A stretch of DNA of 6,281 nt from Helicobacteraceae bacterium UBA6016 (GTDB lineage: Bacteria; Campylobacterota; Campylobacteria; Campylobacterales; UBA6016). Below the pieces are notes generated by a model, which did not search any database, was not told the origin of the DNA, and was given only the letters and a program-made list of their open reading frames with translations. Below are positions 1 to 5,424 of the stretch, in pieces; positions within the stretch are counted from its first letter, which is position 1; the number at the start of each line of letters is the position of its first letter. The position numbers and the translations under genes were made by a program. The stretch spans positions 8,371 to 14,651 of the forward strand of contig DIZY01000096.1 in NCBI GenBank assembly GCA_002428055.1, in the 5' to 3' direction.

Positions 1-316
1 AGATGCTCTTATCTACTGGATTTAACACCTCGGCAACACCGTCTTCTAGCGACAACAGAACCCTAGTTTGGCCTGCATCTCCTATCAAAATACACGGGAA
101 AATATGAGACTGGATAATATCTACAGAAAATTCAGCCAGCTCAAAATTGAGTCCAAAATCTTTTGCGCCGTATTTGATGTCATCTACTTCCGTATGGCGT
201 CTATCGTGAGCCAGTATCGTATTTATAGTCTTTAGCTCTATATCTCCGTAGTAAAAATCGAGGATATATTTGAACGAGAGAAGAAGTTCGTCGTGCTTGG
301 ATTCGTTTCGGCTCAT
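1..316 (-). CDS. Type I secretion ABC transporter (permease/ATPase), N-terminal part with C39-like domain, truncated by window start
   Basis: The first 105 codons read MSRNESKHDELLL and continue without a stop to the window edge. The pattern of an N-terminal helical stretch (residues 9-36), a segment DDIKYGAKDFGLNFEL (45-60), then HIFPCILIGD (71-80) followed by a beta stretch TRVLLSLEDGVAEVLNP (84-100) is what I recognise as the C39-peptidase-like domain at the front of HlyB/LapB-type exporters. The catalytic cysteine expected in the first helix is absent (the only cysteine is C75 in the FPCI strand), so this is a non-cleaving, substrate-docking type of domain. Membrane segments and ATPase motifs would lie outside the window. 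The start at 316 is supported by AAGGGG (321-326) four bases upstream. The gene begins 14 bp after the RTX gene stops, so the two are probably co-transcribed and the RTX protein is the likely substrate. The family call rests on about 105 residues only. Confidence 0.8.
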   Translation of the reverse strand, partial: MSRNESKHDELLLSFKYILDFYYGDIELKTINTILAHDRRHTEVDDIKYGAKDFGLNFELAEFSVDIIQSHIFPCILIGDAGQTRVLLSLEDGVAEVLNPVDKSI

Positions 317-320
317 TTAA

Positions 321-326
321 CCCCTT
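321..326 (-). promoter_or_regulatory. Shine-Dalgarno site of the type I secretion transporter gene
   Basis: The minus strand reads AAGGGG four bases before the ATG at 316 and lies wholly in the 14-bp gap after the RTX stop codon. It fixes the start of the transporter and shows that it can be translated independently of the RTX gene on the same transcript. Confidence 0.7.
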
Positions 327-330
327 AAGC

Positions 331-510
331 CTAACTAACCATCAGATTAAAATCTGTAGCAGCATCGCCGTCCACATCTACGGCATAACTAGTATTAAGC
401 GCCAAATCTCCGGTAGGCGTCGACACATCCGGTTCTGCCGTCGTGTTTGTCATAGAATCAAATGAAGTGTCCACTATGTCTATTCTTGAGGCTTGCGTAG
501 CATTTGAGAC
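331..510 (-). other. C-terminal region of the RTX protein, probable type I secretion signal
   Basis: This codes for residues about 1490-1548. The stretch has no RTX nonapeptide, is acidic, and ends in a short hydrophobic run plus a small residue (DFNLMVS), which is typical of uncleaved type I secretion signals. A calcium-loop-like DVDGDAATD lies at residues 1534-1542, just before the end. The assignment comes from position and composition; type I signals have no strict consensus. Confidence 0.5.
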
Positions 511-3500
511 ATCGAGCGTCAAATCCGTAGCCGCAGCATCGCTACTATCCCACTGGTCAAAAGCATCTGCCGGTATTTCGAGAGTGCCGTTGATTGTCAT
601 ATTGCTAACCCTTAGCGTCTCTATGTTATCAAAAGCGTCTAGCTCCCCTGCGCTATCGCCGAAGACATTAGTCGTTCCCGTATTTACCGTGCCTCTAAAA
701 TCAACCGTATCCGCTCCCGTGCCGCCGTCAAAATCGACTTTATCGACATTTGTCAAGTCAATGTAATACAGGTCGTTGCCCGTGCCGCCGTTTACTTGTA
801 TATCTCCGTTTACCCCCGTGAGATTGAGGTTGGAGGTCAAAAAGTTCATAGTGTCGTTCTTGTTTGCCGCATAATCACCGTTCACAACAAATGTCGAACC
901 GGCAGCGCTTTGCAGTGTTTCAAAAGTATCAAAATAGTTATAATCCATCGCTAATGTCTGCGTAGCATCTATAATCAAAGTATCGGAACCGTTGCCGGCG
1001 TTCAAATAAATTTTACCGGTAAAACTAGTAAAATCTTTACCGCTTAAATTATATGTATCATTTCCAGCCGTACCGTTCGCAGTAATATTGCCTGCACCCA
1101 AAAATGTAGTTAGTTCACTGAACTGGTCAAGTGATAGTGTAGCCGTCCTGCCGGTAGCAACATCCAAAACCTCTATGCCCTCAAAATTAGCATCCGCCAT
1201 GCCGCTAAAATTTAGGTTGCCGTTGACATACAGCGTATCAGTACCTACACCACCGTCAAGTATCGCGGCACTATTGATTACAGTTAACTCAAACCTATCA
1301 TCCCCAGCTTCACCGTACAGCTTATCTGTGCCGCTGGTATAGATCAAAGTATCGTTGCCGTCTCCGCCGCTCAAAGTATCATTTCCACTCCAGCCATCAA
1401 GTATGTTATCACCGGCATCTCCGGTAATATTATCCACTCCTTGTCCACCCCTGAAGTTTTCAATATTTACCACGGTATCTTCATAAGTAGCTCCGGTAGC
1501 GGTACCGGCAAATGCTATCGTAGCGGCAGATGAGCCATTCAGCATTACTGTAAGTCCATGTGTATTTACTACATTTCTATAGTCCGCCCAGTCAACCCCA
1601 TTGCCGCCGTCTATGGTATCTATATCCTGTTCGCCACTTGCATAAAATGCCGTACCGTATATTATGTCGTCACCAGCCCCGCCGTTTATCGTATCGTTAT
1701 TACGCTCACCGTATAGTATATCATTGCCGTTGTCGCCGTTTATCGTATCTGCGCCGTCTCCGCCTCTTATCGTATCGGCGCCGTCTCCGCCGTTTATCGT
1801 ATCTGCGCCGCCGTAGCCGTTTATTGTATTATCCGAAGCATTACCGTACACCGTTTCGATATTATTAGTAAAACCGACGCTCTCCACCTCGTAAGCTTTG
1901 TTGATGCCGCCGTTTGCATCGTAGCCGTCGTTCCAATTCGTACCGCCGTCCAGCGAGTATTGAATTGTTCCGCTATCACTTATCCCTAGAGTCTGCCCTG
2001 CAACCAACCCGTCATCATAAAGCTCTAAGTAGTCCGTGCCGTCTCCGCCGTAAACCGTATCAACTCCCGCACCAGGTCTAATATAGTCGTCACCCTCTCC
2101 GGCATATATCGCGTCGTTGCCGCCTCTTGTTTCTATACGGTCGTTGCCACCGTAGGTGTAGAGTGTCTCTGCCGCTGAACCTCCGTAAATAACATCTCTA
2201 CCCTCTGTCGCATTAATCTCCTCGACATTTTTGACAAGGTCGATTAACCTGCCGCTTGTCGTCTCTTTTATCATTGTAAAGTCGGTGCTGTTGAGGTCTA
2301 CGGTAATACCTTGCATATCCTCCCATGCATTTAGCGCATTTTGACTTATGTAGTCCTGTTTATAGTATGTAAGAAGGTCGCTACCTGTTCCGCCGTCGAT
2401 AAAGTCATAACCGCCGCCTGGCATGAAGGTATCGTCTCCGGCGCCGCCTTGTACATAGTTTGTAGAGCCGTTACCCACTATCGTATCATTAAAGCCTGAA
2501 CCGACAATATCTTCTATACTAATGAGTGTATCTCTATCGTTAAGAGTGAGAGCATCGCCGTCATTGGCATCGCCTATCACATAATCATCTTTTTCCTCTC
2601 CGTCAGGCTTATCCAAACGCACCTCAACCGCCCCTGCAGCGCCTTGGAAATTTGCAGTATCCGTGTCGCTGCCGCCGTCAATCGTATCAATACCGCTGCC
2701 GCTATAGAGCATATCATATCCGCTGCCGCCGTTAATCGTATTGCCCACCCCGTCCCTACCGTCGATAACATCGGAGCCAGCGCCGCCGTTAATCGTATTT
2801 GCGCTCGCATTGCCATACATGGTATCGTTATAAGCGCTTCCGTCGACATTTTCCACATTTGTAAGTTGGTCGTAGCCAAGAGAGAGTAACTCATCGTAAT
2901 TGCCGGTGTTTGTTGTAGAGATAGCGTTTCCGTCTGCATCGTATGCAAAACCCTCTTTATCGACAAACTTTGACATAACATGGATAGTATCATCCACACC
3001 GTCATTGTCAAAATCCACTCCGGCAACGGTAAATCCAGCTAAATCCACATACACGCCATTGGAGTACGAGAGCATTTGCGTCGCAGTAGAATTGTCGGAT
3101 AAGTCGCCGTCGCCGTCTTCATCGAAGCTACCTGTTAGCTTTGCATACTCTTCCGCTGTAAGATTGTCGTTTGTATAAAGCACCTCCGCTTCATCTGTCG
3201 TATAACCGCTTACGGTAGAGTAACTCGCTTTGTCAACGCCGCCCTCTCCGTCTATTGTGTTATATCCTGAGCCGCCGTAAAATGTATCATTTCCAAGCCC
3301 GCCGCTTACAGTATCATTGCCGCCGCCGTCATATATCGTATCGCTTGCTTTACCGCCTATGATAGTACTATTCCCGCCGCCATCTTTTACAATATTGCCG
3401 TTAACATTTGTAGCAAATACAAATCCTTCATCCTGTCCGCTTACCTCAGCTTTGTCATATACAAAATCATCAGCCTCGGTTACCTCTTTTGCAACAATCG

Positions 3501-4977
3501 TATAATCATTTGTGAAACTTTGGCTTGGATTTATGTCCGTAGTATCTGCATATGTCGAATCGAGTTGATAATTTGCCGTAATCGATATATCAAATTTAGC
3601 CGGAAGAGCGGCTGTATCATATTTGACGCTAAATTCGGCATATTTTGTTAGCGTCAAGAAATTTGGGTCGTCAATTTCAACTGCATTACCGTTTGCATCT
3701 TTAAAGAGCATATCTTCTCTAGCTACTGAGCTTCCGACTATAGCATTGCCGTCTTTGTTAATTAGCGTAAACTGGCCAGGCAAACCATTGAGACTGAAGC
3801 TATCCACATAAAACCCTTCAGGCATCTGCGGAGCAAATCTTATAACCCTAGATAGATAATTGCTGGCATCATCGTTGGCAAAAAAGTCGGGGTTGTCCAA
3901 CCTTATCGTCAAATCGCTACCGTCTGCACTCTTGTCTATAGTCTCATTCTCAAACTGGGCAGGTTCACTATCAGATACATACGAATCCACACTACCGCCC
4001 CCACCAAGCACCTGCGTTACGCCATTTTCGTCTATAGATTCTATTCCTTGCATTTGATGAGTGGACGCTTTAAAATAAAAAACAGGTTTGGCAGCCTCAG
4101 TCACCTGCCCAGGACCTGTTCCTTCTCCTGTTCCTGTTCCTGTTCCTGTTCCTGTTCCTGTTCCTGTTCCTGAGCCGCTTCCATAACCGGTGTAGTCATT
4201 TTTTAGCATATAGTCACTTTTTGGAACATAGTCCACATAGTCACTTTTTTTGGCGTCAAAGTCATTTTTGGGGATATAGTCTACATAGTCACTTTTTTTG
4301 GCATCAAAGTCATTTTTAGGTGCATAATCGACATAGTCGCTTTTGTACGCATCAAAGTCATTTTTAGGGACCTCTGCGACCACCTGCCTATAAACTGCGT
4401 CCGATGTGTAAGTTGTTTTTCTGACTATATCCGCTCTTGGCGCATCGACGCTAATACTTTGTAATGAAGCAGGCGCTTCATATTTATCAAAACTGCTCTT
4501 TGCTGCAAACTCATCTTGCGGCTTCACCTCTGGGCGCACTTCTACATAAAAAGCGTTATAGTTATTTACCGGAGCCTCTTCGCTTTTTTGAGGCGTCTCT
4601 TTTTTGGATTCATCTTTTTCATCCGGCGTAGATACTGGACCGGACACCAATATGGCGTCTTTCGGGGCGGTAGCAATGTCTTGCACCCTATTTAATACAT
4701 CCCCGATATCCATCTTAAGACCGCTTGGAAGTTTGATTGTCGGCGCTCCGTCCTCAAACGCCATCATCCCTAGCGAAACAAAAGTGATTTGACCGCCACC
4801 AGGCAAAGTGGCTATGACATCTGAGCCCACAAGCTGAAGCTCTGCATTTTCAAGATTTACGCCAAGATTTAGCTCATCCCCGGGTCGTAAAAATAGATTT
4901 ACATTTTCACCCTTTTTCGGTATTTTTTTTAAAGACACTGTGCCTTTTGCGTAGTTCGTCTCAGAAGTAGTAGCCAT
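331..4977 (-). CDS. Giant RTX calcium-binding repeat protein, putative type I-secreted surface protein/adhesin
   Basis: Complete 1548-residue protein with no cysteine, rich in Gly, Asp, Asn and Thr. Order of parts: beta-rich head (about 1-100); Lys/Glu/Pro-rich linker (101-200); three 16-residue PKNDFDAxKSDYVDY repeats plus a degenerate one (204-266); Gly-Thr hinge (270-290); unrecognised beta-rich domain (about 291-505); RTX nonapeptide blocks of the GGxGxDxux type at about 531-583, 711-775, 824-868, 925-985, 1040-1131 and 1176-1250; spacers with strands such as GVYVDLAG and GITVDLN; looser repeats (1300-1430); acidic tail ending DFNLMVS. RTX blocks bind calcium and fold as beta-rolls after export; the C terminus normally carries the uncleaved type I signal. 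There is no Sec signal peptide and no recognisable enzyme domain, so adhesin, biofilm-matrix or S-layer-like roles are all possible. The ATG at 4977 has AAGGA (4984-4988) six bases upstream and an in-frame TAA just before it, so no longer start exists. The exporter gene follows directly. Confidence 0.93.
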   Translation of the reverse strand: MATTSETNYAKGTVSLKKIPKKGENVNLFLRPGDELNLGVNLENAELQLVGSDVIATLPGGGQITFVSLGMMAFEDGAPTIKLPSGLKMDIGDVLNRVQDIATAPKDAILVSGPVSTPDEKDESKKETPQKSEEAPVNNYNAFYVEVRPEVKPQDEFAAKSSFDKYEAPASLQSISVDAPRADIVRKTTYTSDAVYRQVVAEVPKNDFDAYKSDYVDYAPKNDFDAKKSDYVDYIPKNDFDAKKSDYVDYVPKSDYMLKNDYTGYGSGSGTGTGTGTGTGTGTGEGTGPGQVTEAAKPVFYFKASTHQMQGIESIDENGVTQVLGGGGSVDSYVSDSEPAQFENETIDKSADGSDLTIRLDNPDFFANDDASNYLSRVIRFAPQMPEGFYVDSFSLNGLPGQFTLINKDGNAIVGSSVAREDMLFKDANGNAVEIDDPNFLTLTKYAEFSVKYDTAALPAKFDISITANYQLDSTYADTTDINPSQSFTNDYTIVAKEVTEADDFVYDKAEVSGQDEGFVFATNVNGNIVKDGGGNSTIIGGKASDTIYDGGGNDTVSGGLGNDTFYGGSGYNTIDGEGGVDKASYSTVSGYTTDEAEVLYTNDNLTAEEYAKLTGSFDEDGDGDLSDNSTATQMLSYSNGVYVDLAGFTVAGVDFDNDGVDDTIHVMSKFVDKEGFAYDADGNAISTTNTGNYDELLSLGYDQLTNVENVDGSAYNDTMYGNASANTINGGAGSDVIDGRDGVGNTINGGSGYDMLYSGSGIDTIDGGSDTDTANFQGAAGAVEVRLDKPDGEEKDDYVIGDANDGDALTLNDRDTLISIEDIVGSGFNDTIVGNGSTNYVQGGAGDDTFMPGGGYDFIDGGTGSDLLTYYKQDYISQNALNAWEDMQGITVDLNSTDFTMIKETTSGRLIDLVKNVEEINATEGRDVIYGGSAAETLYTYGGNDRIETRGGNDAIYAGEGDDYIRPGAGVDTVYGGDGTDYLELYDDGLVAGQTLGISDSGTIQYSLDGGTNWNDGYDANGGINKAYEVESVGFTNNIETVYGNASDNTINGYGGADTINGGDGADTIRGGDGADTINGDNGNDILYGERNNDTINGGAGDDIIYGTAFYASGEQDIDTIDGGNGVDWADYRNVVNTHGLTVMLNGSSAATIAFAGTATGATYEDTVVNIENFRGGQGVDNITGDAGDNILDGWSGNDTLSGGDGNDTLIYTSGTDKLYGEAGDDRFELTVINSAAILDGGVGTDTLYVNGNLNFSGMADANFEGIEVLDVATGRTATLSLDQFSELTTFLGAGNITANGTAGNDTYNLSGKDFTSFTGKIYLNAGNGSDTLIIDATQTLAMDYNYFDTFETLQSAAGSTFVVNGDYAANKNDTMNFLTSNLNLTGVNGDIQVNGGTGNDLYYIDLTNVDKVDFDGGTGADTVDFRGTVNTGTTNVFGDSAGELDAFDNIETLRVSNMTINGTLEIPADAFDQWDSSDAAATDLTLDVSNATQASRIDIVDTSFDSMTNTTAEPDVSTPTGDLALNTSYAVDVDGDAATDFNLMVS
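1228..3387 (-). repeat. RTX nonapeptide repeat region (six blocks)
   Basis: Six clusters of glycine/aspartate nonapeptides are visible: 3229-3387 (for example GGLGNDTFY), 2653-2847 (GGAGSDVID), 2374-2508 (GGAGDDTFM), 2023-2205 (AGEGDDYIR), 1585-1860 (GGDGADTIN) and 1228-1452 (GGDGNDTLI). Between blocks, spacers follow a common plan: a strand such as GVYVDLAG or GLTVMLNG, then a NVENVDGSAYNDT or NIENFRGGQGVDN-type lead-in to the next block. This arrangement is standard for haemolysin-type calcium-binding proteins. The second spacer carries two extra Asp-rich loops, DEDGDGDLSDNS (residues 619-630) and DFDNDGVDDT (655-664), which look like EF-hand or thrombospondin-3-type calcium sites. Confidence 0.93.
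1736..1816 (-). repeat. Three tandem 27-bp units within RTX block 5
   Basis: Units at 1736-1762, 1763-1789 and 1790-1816 are near-identical at the DNA level; the core TATCGTATC(T/G)GCGCCG recurs in each. They encode consecutive GG-DGADTI nonapeptides (around residues 1054-1081). This DNA identity is higher than elsewhere in the RTX region, which points to recent duplication of one nonapeptide codon set. Confidence 0.8.
3463..4107 (-). other. Unrecognised beta-rich domain of the RTX protein (residues about 291-505)
   Basis: This is a non-repetitive segment between the Gly-Thr hinge and the first RTX block. It alternates short hydrophobic strands (DLTIRLDN, GQFTLINKDG, AEFSVKYDT, KFDISITANYQL) with Asp/Asn-rich turns, which suggests an immunoglobulin-like or jelly-roll sandwich. 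I do not recognise a named family. Its place at the end of a flexible, repeat-built linker would suit either a spacer or a functional (ligand-binding) head; which one cannot be told from the sequence. Confidence 0.5.
4127..4168 (-). repeat. Hexanucleotide microsatellite GGAACA x7 coding (Gly-Thr)n
   Basis: Seven perfect tandem copies of CCTGTT on the plus strand (GGAACA on the coding strand) encode Gly-Thr x7. On the plus strand they are preceded by one more copy at 4115-4120, separated by the variant CCTTCT (4121-4126, coding Gly-Glu), and followed by a variant unit CCTGAG (4169-4174). The product is a flexible hinge at residues about 270-290. Because the unit is six bases, gain or loss of copies keeps the frame and only changes hinge length. 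Confidence 0.95.
4180..4368 (-). repeat. Tandem 48-bp repeats coding PKNDFDAxKSDYVDY (3 full copies plus a degenerate fourth)
   Basis: Full copies lie at 4321-4368, 4273-4320 and 4225-4272 (residues 204-219, 220-235, 236-251), followed by a shortened copy PKSDYMLKNDYTGYG (252-266). Copies two and three differ at about five of 48 bases: three changes are silent and the other two fall in a single Ile/Val codon, so the peptide has been kept while the DNA drifted. The unit is rich in Tyr, Asp and Lys, with no glycine and no RTX signature, so it is not a calcium-roll repeat. An extended or fibrous stalk is the simplest reading; the function is unknown. Confidence 0.93.
4923..4930 (-). repeat. Homopolymer A8 tract near the 5' end of the RTX gene
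   Basis: The coding strand reads TTA followed by eight consecutive A residues of which the last belongs to an ATA codon (Leu16-Lys17-Lys18-Ile19). An eight-base homopolymer this close to the start codon is prone to slippage in replication or transcription. A one-base change here would abolish the rest of the 1548-residue protein. No proof of switching can be obtained from one sequence. Confidence 0.6.
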
Positions 4978-4983
4978 TTTGCA

Positions 4984-4988
4984 TCCTT
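4984..4988 (-). promoter_or_regulatory. Shine-Dalgarno site of the RTX gene
   Basis: The minus strand reads AAGGA six bases before the ATG at 4977. Together with the in-frame TAA immediately upstream it fixes the RTX start codon. Confidence 0.75.
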
Positions 4989-5049
4989 ACTATAACGACA
5001 TAAATAATTGCTCCATTGTAATCATTTGCGTATAAATACTAGATTAATA

Positions 5050-5058
5050 ACTATAAGC
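5050..5058 (-). promoter_or_regulatory. Candidate promoter -10 element for the RTX/type I secretion operon
   Basis: The minus strand reads GCTTATAGT, with TATAGT at 5055-5050 (five of six matches to TATAAT). It mirrors the clpS -10 element GCTTATAAT exactly over seven bases. No good -35 box is visible; the region upstream on this strand is an A-rich tract, as is common in Campylobacterota. Transcription would start near 5043 and leave a leader of about 65 bases. A second TATAGT at 4989-4994 lies too close to the start codon to work with the ribosome site. Confidence 0.5.
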
Positions 5059-5077
5059 AATTTTTTTACGCTTTAAC

Positions 5078-5086
5078 GCTTATAAT
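5078..5086 (+). promoter_or_regulatory. Promoter -10 element for clpSA
   Basis: GCTTATAAT contains a perfect TATAAT at 5081-5086. It lies 29 bases upstream of the clpS ATG, so transcription should begin near 5093 with a short leader of about 23 bases. The -35 position (about 5058-5063) has only GC-AATT-like sequence followed by a T7 run (5061-5067), which fits the T-tract style of vegetative promoters in Campylobacterota. Confidence 0.7.
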
Positions 5087-5115
5087 GCTAAATAAAAATT
5101 CAGAAAGACGAAAAA

Positions 5116-5421
5116 ATGAGCTTTGAAACAGATGGACAAACCGAAGACACCACCATCTTCGGGCTAGACAGACCAAAACGGTATAAAGTGCTGATGCACA
5201 ATGACGACTACACTACAATGGAGTTTGTCATAGAGGTCTTAATGACGGTTTTTCGCAAAAGCGAAGCCGAATCGGTACGGCTTATGCACAAAATACACCT
5301 TGAAAACTACGCCGTTTGCGGGGTCTACACTCAGGAGATAGCGGAAACCAAGGTAGAACAGACGATAGAGCTAGCGAGAGAAAATGGCTTTCCCCTTAGA
5401 TGCACAATGGAAGAAGAGTAA
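5116..5421 (+). CDS. clpS: ATP-dependent Clp protease adaptor ClpS
   Basis: Complete 101-residue protein, the usual length for ClpS. This adaptor recognises proteins with destabilising N-terminal residues (Leu, Phe, Tyr, Trp) and hands them to the ClpA N-domain for degradation by ClpAP in the cytoplasm. The binding-pocket motif HNDDYTTMEF is at 28-37 (Asn29, Asp30 and Asp31 correspond to the degron-gripping residues of E. coli ClpS), the conserved pocket His is His61, and the C-terminal CGVYTQEIAETK block is at 68-79. The flexible N-terminal tail (1-20) precedes PKRYKVLMHNDD. The YTTM form in place of YTPM is also found in Campylobacter ClpS. The glycine usually found three residues after the pocket His is Asn here (HLEN). 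The start has only a weak purine-rich ribosome site (AGAAAGACG). It is followed by clpA after 3 bp, so the two are surely one operon. Confidence 0.96.
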   Translation: MSFETDGQTEDTTIFGLDRPKRYKVLMHNDDYTTMEFVIEVLMTVFRKSEAESVRLMHKIHLENYAVCGVYTQEIAETKVEQTIELARENGFPLRCTMEEE

Positions 5422-5424
5422 AAA

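Larger units (their letters stand above)
4978..5115. promoter_or_regulatory. Divergent intergenic region between the RTX gene and clpS
   Basis: These 138 AT-rich bases hold both start regions. A 7-bp inverted repeat, TATAAGC at 5052-5058 and GCTTATA at 5078-5084, carries the -10 element of each promoter facing outward. Between the arms is a T7 run (5061-5067) and a partial direct repeat ACGCTTTA/ACGCTTAT (5068-5083). No operator of a known regulator is recognised and no terminator is present. Confidence 0.65.

Noticed and set aside
343..356. Inverted repeat CAGATTTTAATCTG at the end of the RTX gene as a possible attenuator before the transporter gene
   Set aside because: The stem is only five to six base pairs, AT-rich, lies within the coding sequence, and is not followed by a T-run on the minus strand, so it does not qualify as a terminator.
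2626..2643. Di-alanine motifs (GAAG at residues 779-782, SAAG at 1358-1361) as LapG-type cleavage sites
   Set aside because: LapG sites lie near the N terminus, after the retention module; these are deep inside the RTX region and the C-terminal region.
1228..3387. Regular repeats that might be read as a CRISPR array
   Set aside because: The periodicity is 27 bp in an intact reading frame and encodes RTX nonapeptides; there are no unique spacers between identical repeats.
443..4792. Several open frames of 62-107 codons on the plus strand opposite the RTX gene, and one of 149 codons on the minus strand (2577-3026)
   Set aside because: They lie wholly inside the RTX gene, have low-complexity translations that mirror the Gly/Asp/Thr codons of the repeats, and show no ribosome sites or recognisable domains.
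4989..4994. Second TATAGT on the minus strand as the RTX promoter
   Set aside because: Transcription from it would start within the ribosome binding site at 4984-4988 and leave no usable leader.
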